From NCBI RefSeq assembly GCF_014062315.1, contig NZ_JACGLT010000002.1, forward strand, positions 473,007 to 537,006: a DNA stretch of 64,000 bases, in the 5' to 3' direction. Positions 45,491 to 54,161 of this stretch are shown in pieces. The stretch is from Gelidibacter maritimus (GTDB lineage: Bacteria; Bacteroidota; Bacteroidia; Flavobacteriales; Flavobacteriaceae). The notes under the pieces are model-generated. The model saw only the letters and a list, made by a program, of their open reading frames with translations, was not told the DNA's origin and did no database searches. Positions within the stretch are counted from its first letter, which is position 1, and each line of letters opens with the position of its first letter. A program made the position numbers and the translations under genes.

Positions 45491-46570
45491 ATTGGTGTCA
45501 TGTCCGCCACCATTGTTTCTATTGGAAGAGAACATGAGTTTTTTGCCGTCGTTTGAAAACACTGGGAAGGCATCAAAGGTATCGCTATGGGTCACACGCT
45601 CCAAACCTTTGCCATCAATCCCGATAATATATAGATTGAACGGAAATCCACGTTCTGCTTCAAAATTTGAAGAGAAGAGAACACGTTCGCCATCTGGTAG
45701 AAAAAACGGACTCCAATTGGCATTTCCTAAATTGGTCAACTGTCTTAAATCGCTGCCATCGGCATTACAGATATACAGCTCCATCTCAGTTGGCTGTACC
45801 AAACCTTCTTTGAGCAAGCTTTTATATTCCGCAATTTCCTCATCAGTTTTTGGACGTGAAGAACGGAAGATGAGTTTTGTGCCGTCAGGCGAGAAGAAGG
45901 CGCCACCGTCATAACCCAATTCGAAAGTGATTTGTTTGACATCTGAACCATCAATATTCATCGTGTAGAGATCGAGATCGCCATTTCTGGTGGACGTAAA
46001 TACAATTTTATCGCCTTGTGGGGAGACCGTAGCTTCAGCATCATAACCAGGTTCATTGGTCAATTGTGCTGTGATATTCCCTTCTAAATCCGCTACAAAA
46101 ATGTCATAGGAATCATAGATGGGCCAAATATATTTTCCGTCCTTTTTTAAAGGTGCATCCGGACATTCTTCATCGCCTAAATGTGTAGAGGCGTAAACAA
46201 TATGTTTATTGTCAGGTAAGAAATAAGCACAAGTGGTCCGGCCTTTTCCAGTACTGATCATAGGCGGCATTTTATCCTTAAAAGTATCATCAGCATTCAT
46301 CAGGAACATTTGGTCGCAATTGACATTCCAATTGGGGTTATTAGATTGAAAAACCAATTGTTTATCGTCAAAACTCCAATACGCTTCCGCATTATCACCT
46401 CCAAAAGTGATTTGTTTTAAGGATTTGAAATGCTTTTCGTCAGGAAAAATCAGCGAGTCTGTAGCTGATTTTTCGATATTTTCAACAACTTCTTCAGGGT
46501 TGGATTTCTTTTCGTCTTTACAAGAGCTAACAACGATGGAAAGGAATAGAATAATAAATATGCGATTCAT
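45464..46570 (-). CDS. TolB-like PD40/WD40 beta-propeller lipoprotein
   Basis: I choose the ATG at 46570, because MNRIFIILFLSIVVSSC is a lipoprotein signal; an upstream ATG would add 18 residues of non-signal sequence. The 368-residue product has PD40 (TolB-type) blades: AEATVSPQGDKIVFTSTRNG, DGGAFFSPDGTKLIFRSSRP, NWSPFFLPDGERVLFSSNFE and DAFPVFSNDGKKLMFSSNRN. It is likely a periplasmic or surface propeller for protein interaction; catalytic residues are not evident. Confidence 0.9.
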   Translation of the reverse strand: MNRIFIILFLSIVVSSCKDEKKSNPEEVVENIEKSATDSLIFPDEKHFKSLKQITFGGDNAEAYWSFDDKQLVFQSNNPNWNVNCDQMFLMNADDTFKDKMPPMISTGKGRTTCAYFLPDNKHIVYASTHLGDEECPDAPLKKDGKYIWPIYDSYDIFVADLEGNITAQLTNEPGYDAEATVSPQGDKIVFTSTRNGDLDLYTMNIDGSDVKQITFELGYDGGAFFSPDGTKLIFRSSRPKTDEEIAEYKSLLKEGLVQPTEMELYICNADGSDLRQLTNLGNANWSPFFLPDGERVLFSSNFEAERGFPFNLYIIGIDGKGLERVTHSDTFDAFPVFSNDGKKLMFSSNRNNGGGHDTNLFVAEWQD

Positions 46571-46708
46571 AAAATGATTGTTTAAATCTGTGGTTTGAGA
46601 GTGATCAATTAAACATCTCGCCAAATATTGGGGTTGTTTGAACCATCAAAACCTAACATGTTGTATTTTTACAAATTAGGTTTCGATAATAAAACGACAA
46701 ATAATGTC

Positions 46709-46716
46709 TAATTTTG
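46709..46716 (+). promoter_or_regulatory. putative -7 box of the M28 peptidase gene
   Basis: TAATTTTG matches TAnnTTTG, 22 nt before the ATG. Confidence 0.42.
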
Positions 46717-46738
46717 TATAAAATTAACATATATAATC

Positions 46739-47965
46739 ATGAAATCCATAATAGCACTAATTTTTTTCGTTTTTATCACATCTTGTAAGCAAGATACCAT
46801 TAAGGAAATAAGCATAAAAGATGATATCGCCATCTTGGCTTCCGACACATATGAGGGTCGAGAAACGGGCACAAAAGGTGAGCAGGAAGCCGCCAAGTAT
46901 ATTTCAGAGCGTTTTAAAGCGCTGGGATTGCAGCCTAAAGGAACGGATGGGTATTTTCAGAGGTTTAGCTTTAAACCGAAATCCGATCCACACGGAGAGG
47001 TAACTTTTGAAAGCAAAGCTACGGACAGCATGATTACGGGTACCAATGTCTTGGGATTTATTGACAATAATGCAAAAAATACAATTATCATCGGTGCACA
47101 TTATGATCATTTGGGTTATGGTGGTGAAGGGTCATTGTACCGTGAAAAGGATAAAGCCATCCATAATGGTGCTGACGATAATGCCAGCGGTGTAGCAGTA
47201 ATGCTGAATTTAGTTGCCAAGTTGAAAAAGACCAACACGAAAAATAATTATTTATTTATGGCTTTCTCTGGAGAAGAGATGGGGTTATTGGGAAGTAATT
47301 ACTTTGTGAAACATCCCACCTTTGATATCAATACGGCTAACTATATGATCAACATGGATATGGTTGGACGCTTGAAAGCCGATAGTACTTTGGCGGTTTA
47401 TGGCACTGGTACTTCTCCACGTTTCAAACAAGTACTTCACGCTGTAAACAAAGGCTTTAAATTGGTTGAAGATGAATCTGGCATTGGACCCTCTGACCAT
47501 ACGTCGTTTTATTTAAATGATATTCCGGTGCTTCACTTTTTTACTGGACAACATGAAGATTACCACAAGCCGAGTGATGATGCCGATAAGTTGAATTATG
47601 AAGGCATGGAGCTTATTTCAGATTATATTTTTGATGTAATTTCAGAGCTTGACAACAGCGGAAAATTGGCCTTTAGAAAAACAAAGGATGACCGTGGGGA
47701 AATGGCGCGATTTAAGGTAGGCTTAGGCGTGGTCCCGGATTATTTGTTTGATGGTAAAGGCATGCGGGTTGATGGCCTTAGGGAAGACACACCAGCCTCA
47801 AGAGCGGGATTGTTAAAGGGTGATATAGTTATTAAATTGGGCGATAGCACCATTACCGATATTTATGGGTATATGCGAGCACTTTCGGTTTTTGAGGAAG
47901 GCGATCAGACCAAAGTGGTTGTGGACAGAAATGGTGAAAAAATTGAGGCAGATTTAGAGTTTTAG
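46739..47965 (+). CDS. M28 family zinc aminopeptidase with PDZ domain, lipoprotein
   Basis: This 408-residue protein starts with a lipoprotein signal (IALIFFVFITSC-KQDT). The M28 metal site is visible: IIIGAHYDHLGYGGEG (His), HNGADDNASGVAVML (bridging Asp), FSGEEMGLLGSNYF (Glu-Glu), MINMDMVGRL (Asp) and LHFFTGQHEDYHKPSD (His). A C-terminal PDZ domain (about 320-405) contains DTPASRAGLLKGDIVIKLGD. It probably degrades peptides in the periplasm or at the surface. Confidence 0.93.
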   Translation: MKSIIALIFFVFITSCKQDTIKEISIKDDIAILASDTYEGRETGTKGEQEAAKYISERFKALGLQPKGTDGYFQRFSFKPKSDPHGEVTFESKATDSMITGTNVLGFIDNNAKNTIIIGAHYDHLGYGGEGSLYREKDKAIHNGADDNASGVAVMLNLVAKLKKTNTKNNYLFMAFSGEEMGLLGSNYFVKHPTFDINTANYMINMDMVGRLKADSTLAVYGTGTSPRFKQVLHAVNKGFKLVEDESGIGPSDHTSFYLNDIPVLHFFTGQHEDYHKPSDDADKLNYEGMELISDYIFDVISELDNSGKLAFRKTKDDRGEMARFKVGLGVVPDYLFDGKGMRVDGLREDTPASRAGLLKGDIVIKLGDSTITDIYGYMRALSVFEEGDQTKVVVDRNGEKIEADLEF

Positions 47966-48059
47966 AATGCCATCTCATCTCTTATAGAAAGATTTTGAAG
48001 CGCCTATTGACTATTTATATACGATTTTTGTGACCATAATTCACAAAACATTAGATAGG

Positions 48060-48260
48060 CTAAGACGATATTAGGACCCCACATATCCCGAAACTGATGA
48101 CAAGATAGATCACGGCCAAAATAAAAAACACTTTTGCGGCTTTTTTCTTTTGATTGTAATAAAGAATGCCACCAATAATCGCCAATACGATTGAAGGCCC
48201 CACCATTATTAATATAAGAACGGTCAGCAAACCATCTAAATTCGGTTCAATAAACATCAT
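48060..48260 (-). CDS. small two-span membrane protein in the radical SAM operon
   Basis: This 66-residue protein has two hydrophobic helices (about 10-32 and 41-63) with a basic loop NQKKKAAKV between them. It resembles no family I can name. Its start overlaps the stop of the radical SAM gene by 4 nt (ATGA-type), so it is the third gene of the Lgt-like/radical SAM operon. Confidence 0.65.
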   Translation of the reverse strand: MMFIEPNLDGLLTVLILIMVGPSIVLAIIGGILYYNQKKKAAKVFFILAVIYLVISFGICGVLISS

Positions 48261-49651
48261 AAGGCTTGAGCTTTTAAAATTTCTAAATAGTCTTTTTTGT
48301 CATCTCTGTAAAACAAGTTCATTGTTTCAAAAGGAATAATCTTATAGTCTTTGTTAACGATATGCACGCAAGATTTTTTTATGGCACGCACATCAAAGTT
48401 ATAAGCATCAATAAATTGCATGATGATCACGCGGAATAAATTGTCATAACCTAAATTAGGTGCTTCAATATTGGGTAGGCAGCACATAATCGATTTTAGG
48501 TTTTCTTCTGCAACTTCAACGGAATTCCCGGTACTAAACAACTCGATCATCTTGCCGTGCAGCATTTCATCTTGTTCATAGACAATCGTGTTTTTGCTAT
48601 TGTCCAACAAATCATTTGGATTGATATACCGCGTCAAAGGAAAGACTTCGTCATCTAATTTAAGCGCATAACCCATCACCAGAGCATCAGGATTGCAAGG
48701 TACAGGTAATAAATCATCACTATTGAAAACATCTGTTTGTTCTAAAATTTTACGTCGCACTTCCGTTAAAGTCATCCTGTCGGTTTCAGGATTAAAATGT
48801 TCTAAACGGCCAGCAATTTGCGTGGGTTGAAGCGTCACGCCCCTCACGCATTTTTGCTTGAGAGCGAAATCTATAATTTTTCCTATTTCTTGATCATTCA
48901 ATCCTTTTTGAAGTGTAACTACTAAAGTCGTGGAGAGATTGAGTTCATTCAAATTATCCAATGCCTGCTGACGAACGGCTGCCAAATCAGCGCCTCTGAG
49001 TTCGCGCAACACGCTATCCTCAAAAGAATCAAACTGCAAATAAATTTCAAAATCTGGCGCGTAAGATTTTAATCGGGCCGCAAATGCTTTATCCTTTGCA
49101 ATTTTTATCCCATTGGTATTGAGCATCAAATGTCGGATAGGAAGTGTTTTGGCATAATCTAAAATCTCAAAGAACTGCGGATGTATGGTGGGTTCACCTC
49201 CTGAAATTTGTACCACATCAGGCTCTTTTTCGTTTTTGACAATAACGTCCAGCATTTTTTTGATTTCTTCCAATGTCCGATGGCGGCCGTAAGTAGGTGA
49301 GGAGCCGGCATAACAGGTAGGGCAGGTGAGGTTGCACCGATCCGTAACTTCTACAATACTCAAACAGGAGTGCTGCTCATGATCGGGACACAAGCCACAA
49401 TCGTAAGGACAGCCATAATGCGTTTTGGTGTTGAAGGTATAAGGTGTTTCAGAAAGTTTGTTGTAATTGCGAATATTCTTGTAATACGCAATGTCATCGG
49501 CTATTAACACTTTGCTGTTACCATGTTCATTGCAGCGTTTTAGCATATACACATTGCCATCTTCAAAAACGATTTTGGCGTCAACGCGTTTCAGGCACAC
49601 ATGACAAAGACTCAAGGTGAAATCGTAATAAGTATATTTTCTAACGGGCAT
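48257..49651 (-). CDS. multi-cysteine radical SAM protein (MJ0619/Tes-like branch)
   Basis: This 464-residue protein has the radical SAM cluster motif CNLTCPTCYAGSSPTYGRHR (CxxxCxxC). Before it lies an N-terminal zinc-ribbon-like segment (LCHVCLKRVDAKIVFEDG, then KRCNEHG) and a second cysteine cluster YGCPYDCGLCPDHEQHSC. IQISGGEPT-type sequence (VVQISGGEPTIHPQFFEILD) is the SAM-binding GGE motif. A CCLPNIEAPNLGYDNLFRV cysteine pair lies near the C-terminus. This extended architecture resembles the branch with archaeal MJ0619 (pterin methylation) and Tes (tetraether lipid formation). The substrate here is unknown. It overlaps an Lgt-like gene by 11 nt. Confidence 0.85.
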   Translation of the reverse strand: MPVRKYTYYDFTLSLCHVCLKRVDAKIVFEDGNVYMLKRCNEHGNSKVLIADDIAYYKNIRNYNKLSETPYTFNTKTHYGCPYDCGLCPDHEQHSCLSIVEVTDRCNLTCPTCYAGSSPTYGRHRTLEEIKKMLDVIVKNEKEPDVVQISGGEPTIHPQFFEILDYAKTLPIRHLMLNTNGIKIAKDKAFAARLKSYAPDFEIYLQFDSFEDSVLRELRGADLAAVRQQALDNLNELNLSTTLVVTLQKGLNDQEIGKIIDFALKQKCVRGVTLQPTQIAGRLEHFNPETDRMTLTEVRRKILEQTDVFNSDDLLPVPCNPDALVMGYALKLDDEVFPLTRYINPNDLLDNSKNTIVYEQDEMLHGKMIELFSTGNSVEVAEENLKSIMCCLPNIEAPNLGYDNLFRVIIMQFIDAYNFDVRAIKKSCVHIVNKDYKIIPFETMNLFYRDDKKDYLEILKAQAL

Positions 49652-50384
49652 AATAGAATAGATTTCGGATGGTTTTGTGGTAATAGAGCAAACAAATTAG
49701 ACAAAGAATTTGAATACTGCTCAATCCAACTACAAAAAAGATATTAGGTTTTAAGAATTCGATGAAAAATCGGAAACTGAAATAGCTGATCATAAAATAT
49801 TGGAAGAGCAAGCCACTTGCTAAATTTTTATTCTTTTGAATGTATCTTAAAAAATAGAACAATAGCACTAAAAATACCAGTTCATATAAGGCAATGGGAT
49901 GTCGTTTTAAGCCATCGCCTAAATCCATTCCCATAAAGAATGAGGTCACTTTACCATAAGTGAACTCATTGATTCCTGATAAAAAACAGCCAATCCGACC
50001 GATAAATATGCCAACAATAATTGGAAACGTAAATAAATCGCCAGAGGAATGGGTTTCACCAATGATTTTCTTTGCCAATTCAACACCCAATAAGCCGCCA
50101 AAGAGTCCGCCCATAATGGTTTTGGTATTTAGAAGCTGGATGAGGTTGACTTGTGTTAATTCAATCATCGGATTTTCTAAAAGCCCAACCAATCGAGACC
50201 CTATCAAGGCACCAATCACCGCACCCAAAATGATGGATAAGCGATTCATTGAAGAAATGGCGTCTTCACTCCCTTTTCTCAAATACAAATAATATCGGAA
50301 GCCAATAAAAAATGCCAAATACTCCAATATCAAATGGATGTTGATTTGGTAATTGAATAGGATAGGCTCAAAAGGGATGGTCAA
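49641..50384 (-). CDS. Lgt-like (prolipoprotein diacylglyceryl transferase family) membrane protein
   Basis: This 247-residue protein has about seven membrane spans. IVGIFIGRIGCFLSGINEFT corresponds to the Lgt signature (GRIGNFxNxE), but with cysteine and a changed tail. KRHPIALYELVFLVLLFYFL matches the Lgt 'HPTQLYE' region, and FRFFIEFLKPN matches the Lgt C-terminal motif. It is shorter and more diverged than a housekeeping Lgt, so it may be a paralog acting on another lipid or protein. It is first in an operon with the radical SAM gene. Function is inferred only from similarity. Confidence 0.75.
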   Translation of the reverse strand: MTIPFEPILFNYQINIHLILEYLAFFIGFRYYLYLRKGSEDAISSMNRLSIILGAVIGALIGSRLVGLLENPMIELTQVNLIQLLNTKTIMGGLFGGLLGVELAKKIIGETHSSGDLFTFPIIVGIFIGRIGCFLSGINEFTYGKVTSFFMGMDLGDGLKRHPIALYELVFLVLLFYFLRYIQKNKNLASGLLFQYFMISYFSFRFFIEFLKPNIFFVVGLSSIQILCLICLLYYHKTIRNLFYYAR

Positions 50385-50460
50385 AATAGCAATGTTTAGA
50401 ACTTTGAAATTTAGGATAAATTTTGAATTTTGTTACTTCATCATTCCGATTATTCCTTTT

Positions 50461-50523
50461 AGACCTAACAAGTTTCCACTTGTCCGCCGAGGTTTTAGTG
50501 TAGGAGGAGAACCTGTTAGGTCT
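50461..50523. repeat. inverted repeat in the leader region of dusB
   Basis: AGACCTAACA (50461-50470) and TGTTAGGTCT (50514-50523) are perfect 10-nt arms separated by 43 nt that include TCCGCCGAGG and GTAGGAGGAG. The arms resemble the dispersed 'acctaacaggtttt' palindromes of flavobacteria with extra sequence in the loop. Confidence 0.55.
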
Positions 50524-50551
50524 TAAATAACTGCATTTGCAGAAAAAAAGC

Positions 50552-50559
50552 TAATTTTG
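50552..50559 (+). promoter_or_regulatory. putative -7 box of dusB promoter
   Basis: TAATTTTG matches TAnnTTTG. Its position, 16 nt before a GTG, places transcription start at about 50566-50568. This helps choose the GTG start at 50576 over the TTG at 50570. Confidence 0.42.
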
Positions 50560-50575
50560 CACTAAAATTTTGATA

Positions 50576-51568
50576 GTGATAAAAATAGGCGACATACAAC
50601 TTCCAAATTTTCCATTACTTTTAGCTCCTATGGAAGACGTCAGTGATCCACCATTCAGAGCCTTGTGCAAAGAAAACGGTGCCGATGTGGTGTACACCGA
50701 GTTTATCTCCAGCGAGGGATTAATTCGTGACGCAGCTAAAAGCATCATGAAATTGGACATTTACGAAAAGGAACGCCCAGTTGGTATTCAGATTTTTGGA
50801 GCCAACCTGGACAGCATGTTGAAAACTATTGATATTGTTCAAAAGTCCAATCCGGATATAATTGACATCAATTTTGGTTGCCCCGTAAAAAAGGTAGTCA
50901 GCAAAGGGGCAGGTGCAGGAATTTTGAAAGACGTCTGTCTGATGGAGAAACTTACGGAAGAAATGGTCAAACGCACCAATTTGCCCATCACCGTAAAAAC
51001 CCGTCTCGGTTGGGATCATGACTCGATTAGAATTGTTGAGGTTGCCGAGCGTTTGCAAGATGTAGGTTGTAAGGCCATTTCCATCCACGGACGCACACGC
51101 GCTCAAATGTATAAAGGCAACGCCGATTGGCGACCAATTGCTGAGGTCAAGAACAACCCGCGCATGCATATTCCTGTCTTTGGTAATGGTGACGTAGATA
51201 CACCTGAAAAAGCCATGGAAATGCGTGATGTTTATGGACTCGATGGGTGTATGATTGGTCGAGCCAGCATCGGGAATCCTTGGTTCTTTAAACAAGTCAA
51301 ACACTTCTTCAATACGGGCGAACATTTGGATCCTGTTTCTTTGGAAGAACGTGTGGATGCCGCAAGAAGACATCTACAGATGGCCATCGATTGGAAAGGT
51401 GAAAAATTAGGAGTTTTTGAAACCCGACGCCATTATACCAATTATTTCAAAGGGATTCCGAATTTTAAGGCATATCGCACCAAAATGGTGACAAGTGACG
51501 ATGCTTCAGATGTCTTTGCTGCGTTTGATGAGGTGCTAAGCGCTTTTGCAGGTTATGAGTTTGTTTGA
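50576..51568 (+). CDS. dusB: tRNA-dihydrouridine synthase (DusB family)
   Basis: This flavoenzyme reduces uridine to dihydrouridine in tRNA D loops. No ATG lies before the first conserved motif, so the start is GTG at 50576 (or TTG at 50570), giving about 330 residues. Motifs are FPLLLAPMEDVSDPPFRALC, DIDINFGCPVKKVVSKGAGA, VKTRLGWDHDS, ISIHGRTRAQMYKGNADW and GLDGCMIGRASIGNPWFF. The active-site cysteine is in NFGCPVKKV. Length is normal for DusB. Confidence 0.94.
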   Translation: MIKIGDIQLPNFPLLLAPMEDVSDPPFRALCKENGADVVYTEFISSEGLIRDAAKSIMKLDIYEKERPVGIQIFGANLDSMLKTIDIVQKSNPDIIDINFGCPVKKVVSKGAGAGILKDVCLMEKLTEEMVKRTNLPITVKTRLGWDHDSIRIVEVAERLQDVGCKAISIHGRTRAQMYKGNADWRPIAEVKNNPRMHIPVFGNGDVDTPEKAMEMRDVYGLDGCMIGRASIGNPWFFKQVKHFFNTGEHLDPVSLEERVDAARRHLQMAIDWKGEKLGVFETRRHYTNYFKGIPNFKAYRTKMVTSDDASDVFAAFDEVLSAFAGYEFV

Positions 51569-51749
51569 AACTGTGAGTTAAAGCACGGAGTTTTAAGAGG
51601 GTAGTGGATAGTGTTGAGATGAATTAAGATGTTACCACTAATGCACGATTGTTTTTTAACAGAGGCAATAAAAACGAGGTGCGCGTTGACAATAATATTA
51701 TAAGTTTTTTAGCAACTGGTTATTGTGACGCCAAAAGACATATTTTTAT
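51569..51749. other. intergenic sequence before the heptanucleotide repeat
   Basis: No gene or clear signal was found in this 180-nt stretch between dusB and the tandem repeat. Confidence 0.5.
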
Positions 51750-51840
51750 TGAATCCTGAATCCTGAATCCTGAATCCTGAATCCTGAATCCTGAATCCTG
51801 AATCCTGAATCCTGAATCCTGAATCCTGAATCCTGAATCC
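51750..51840. repeat. 13 perfect tandem copies of TGAATCC at the permease stop codon
   Basis: The unit TGAATCC is repeated 13 times without a mismatch over 91 nt. The last C is the first base of the stop codon (TAG on the minus strand) of the FtsX-type permease gene. On the minus strand the array downstream of the stop is free of stops in that frame (repeating codons GAT TCA GGA TTC AGG ATT CAG). It has simple-sequence-repeat character and is likely to vary in copy number. Confidence 0.97.
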
Positions 51841-53042
51841 TAACTCTGCATCATCTTTTCATTGATCCTTCCGGAGGCAATTTTGGAAGCAATCAGTCCT
51901 AAAATCGCAATGGTTACCAAAACCAAGAGAATATTCACGAGTTGAATTTTAACGGGATACGGGAGCGAAGGCGTGATCATTACCCATGCGAATTGCTGTT
52001 GAAGTACGACCAGTATAAGACCGATCAAAACACCGGCAAATCCACCTAAAATCGTCATTAAACTCCCCTGAAGGAAGAACACACGTCGGATATCTTTGGT
52101 CGTCGCACCAATATTATAAAGGGTATGCAATGAACCTTTCTTATCTAAAATCATCATGATCAAAGCACCAATCACATTAAATAAGGCGATAATGATCACC
52201 AAAGTAAAAATGAGATAGACTACCAAGTTTTCGGTATTTAACATTTTGTAGAGTGAATCGTTCAGTTGTGCTCTATTCTTGATTATGACATCGGTATCAA
52301 AACGCTCTAAAATGGCTTTTCTAACGGTTTTTTCATCAGCATTTGGTTGGAGTTTAATTTCAATGCTGGTCACTTGATTATTGGCGTAATCCATCAAGTA
52401 GCGCGCGTTTACGATGTCGGTATAAACGTATGTGCCGTTGAGATCTTCATTCACATCAAAAACACCAATATTGACCATGTTCAAGGAGTTGAATGCGCCC
52501 TTAATGGAAGTAATTTGTCCCACGCCCGGCTTAGGAACATAGATGTTTAGGGCTTTTCCGTAATCCAACACTCCAAAAGATAGTTTGTGCGCAATGCCCC
52601 ATCCTGAAACCAATTGGCCACTACCTTTTTCAAACCACTGGCCTTGGATGATCATGGAATCAATGCTGGTCACCTTCAAATAATGTTCATCCACCCCTTT
52701 TAAGGAAGCCAATAAATTCTTATTATCAAATTCAATAATGATCCGTTCCTCAATGATTTTGGAATAGGATGCAATTCCGTCGATTGTTGACAACGATGTG
52801 GAATCTTTTTCCGTAAGTAAAAATGATTTCCCCTGAGAAGGAAGAATTTTGAGATCAGGATCTACAAAAGAAGAAAATTCAAGACTGAAATCTTTGAGTC
52901 CAGCAAATCCTGAAAGAACAATAAATAAAGCCGCAGCGGCAACCACCACACCAGAAGCGGCAATAATGGTCATGATATTGATGGCATTATTACTGCTTTT
53001 GGTAAAGAGGTATCGCTTAGCGATGTAAAGCGAAAAATTCAA
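51840..53042 (-). CDS. FtsX-type ABC transporter permease (LolC/LolE-like)
   Basis: This 400-residue protein has an N-terminal membrane helix (about 22-46, INIMTIIAASGVVVAAAALF) preceded by LYIAKRYLFTKSSNNAIN, typical of LolC/E. A periplasmic MacB-like domain (about 50-265) and three C-terminal spans (about 270-300, 315-345 and 365-390) follow. GQWFEKGSGQLVSGWGIAHK and GSLHTLYNIGATTKDIRRVF are family motifs. LolCE extracts lipoproteins from the inner membrane; whether this copy does so is inferred. It starts 1 nt after the rbfA stop. Its stop codon merges into a heptanucleotide repeat. Confidence 0.88.
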   Translation of the reverse strand: MNFSLYIAKRYLFTKSSNNAINIMTIIAASGVVVAAAALFIVLSGFAGLKDFSLEFSSFVDPDLKILPSQGKSFLLTEKDSTSLSTIDGIASYSKIIEERIIIEFDNKNLLASLKGVDEHYLKVTSIDSMIIQGQWFEKGSGQLVSGWGIAHKLSFGVLDYGKALNIYVPKPGVGQITSIKGAFNSLNMVNIGVFDVNEDLNGTYVYTDIVNARYLMDYANNQVTSIEIKLQPNADEKTVRKAILERFDTDVIIKNRAQLNDSLYKMLNTENLVVYLIFTLVIIIALFNVIGALIMMILDKKGSLHTLYNIGATTKDIRRVFFLQGSLMTILGGFAGVLIGLILVVLQQQFAWVMITPSLPYPVKIQLVNILLVLVTIAILGLIASKIASGRINEKMMQS

Positions 53043-53438
53043 TTACTTTTTTTTACGTTTATCCAGTAAATCTGCGTCCCTGATTGGGTTTTCTTCGCCT
53101 TTTAAAGACTTATCAATACGCTCAATATACTCGAGGGAATCATCAATAAAAAACTCCAAGTTCGGCATTCTACGCAGTTGATGTCTCGTGCGCTGTGCCA
53201 ATTCATGACGAATCAATGCCGTGTTGGAACGGATCCCGACCAGCAAATCTGCAGCTTCCTTGTTTGGGAAAATACTAAGATATACTTTGGCCAATGATAA
53301 GTCGGCCGTTACACTCACTTTACTCACTGAAATGATGATGCCGCGCATACCACCTTTAGTGGCGGCACCCTGAAGCACGTCTACCAAGTCTTGCTGCAAA
53401 ATACCTCCTATTTTTTTCTGTCTATGACTTTCTTCCAT
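53043..53438 (-). CDS. rbfA: ribosome-binding factor A
   Basis: This 131-residue KH-domain protein assists late 30S subunit maturation. RQKKIGGILQQDLVDVL starts the domain. IISVSKVSVTADLSLAKVYL and ELAQRTRHQLRRMPNLEFFI, followed by DDSLEYIERIDK, are characteristic. The C-terminal tail is basic (DLLDKRKKK). It is followed immediately by the ABC permease gene, an arrangement I recall from other flavobacteria. A TATTTTTG box lies upstream. Confidence 0.93.
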   Translation of the reverse strand: MEESHRQKKIGGILQQDLVDVLQGAATKGGMRGIIISVSKVSVTADLSLAKVYLSIFPNKEAADLLVGIRSNTALIRHELAQRTRHQLRRMPNLEFFIDDSLEYIERIDKSLKGEENPIRDADLLDKRKKK

Positions 53439-53514
53439 GTTTCGTTTTTATAAAAAAGAGCATCAACTCTTGAATTAAATTATTAAATTGAAGCCAATTA
53501 GGGCTTATCACCTG

Positions 53515-53522
53515 CAAAAATA
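53515..53522 (-). promoter_or_regulatory. putative -7 box of rbfA promoter
   Basis: On the minus strand this is TATTTTTG, matching TAnnTTTG, about 77 nt upstream of the rbfA ATG. A plus-strand TATTTTTG at 53544-53551 could serve the divergent mce gene. Confidence 0.38.
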
Positions 53523-53707
53523 GAGCATATTTAAGGAATATTGTATTTTTGATGTATTAAAATGAGATTCCGCACGGTTTGTTGACAAGCGGTTTGTTAG
53601 GAAATTAATGAGATACCTGTCCGATAGCTATCAGGATCGCGGGAATGAATAAAACGAGATTCCCACTGGAGTTTATCTTGCGCGGATCCGAAAGACGGGA
53701 AATAAAT

Positions 53708-54112
53708 ATGAAAAAAATAGAACATATAGGCATAGCGGTAAAAGACTTAGACGCTTCAAACGACCTATTCGCCGCACTGTTTGGGAAATCACATTATAAA
53801 ATTGAGGCTGTGGAAAGCGAAGGCGTTCGCACCTCATTCTTTGAGGCCGGTCCGAATAAGATCGAATTGTTGGAAGCTACTTCAGCCGATAGTCCCATTG
53901 CTAAATTTATAGAGAAGAAAGGGGAGGGCATCCATCATATAGCCTTTGCGGTGGATGATATAGAGGCAGAAATTGAACGGCTTTCAAAAGAAGGATTTAT
54001 CGTATTAAATAAAACACCCAAGAAAGGGGCCGATAATAAGTTAGTGGCTTTCTTGCACCCAAAAAGCACCAATGGTGTTTTGATTGAATTATGCCAAGAG
54101 ATAAAATCTTAA
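53708..54112 (+). CDS. mce: methylmalonyl-CoA epimerase
   Basis: The ATG at 53708 gives 134 residues, the usual family length; an upstream ATG would add 21 atypical residues. The VOC-fold metal ligands are visible in IEHIGIAVKDLDAS (His), GEGIHHIAFAVDDIE (His) and NGVLIELCQE (Glu). It interconverts the R and S forms of methylmalonyl-CoA in propionate metabolism. The mutase genes are not in this window. Confidence 0.93.
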   Translation: MKKIEHIGIAVKDLDASNDLFAALFGKSHYKIEAVESEGVRTSFFEAGPNKIELLEATSADSPIAKFIEKKGEGIHHIAFAVDDIEAEIERLSKEGFIVLNKTPKKGADNKLVAFLHPKSTNGVLIELCQEIKS

Positions 54113-54161
54113 AATTGTTGTCAAATTTTAAAATAAGTAGTAATATTGCATCCTCTTAACC

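Noticed and set aside
50720..51373. Long open frame of 217 codons on the minus strand
   Set aside because: It lies entirely inside dusB on the other strand, and its sequence shows no family pattern while dusB has all its motifs.
51750..51840. CRISPR-like array
   Set aside because: The 7-nt units are contiguous with no spacers, so this is a simple tandem repeat.
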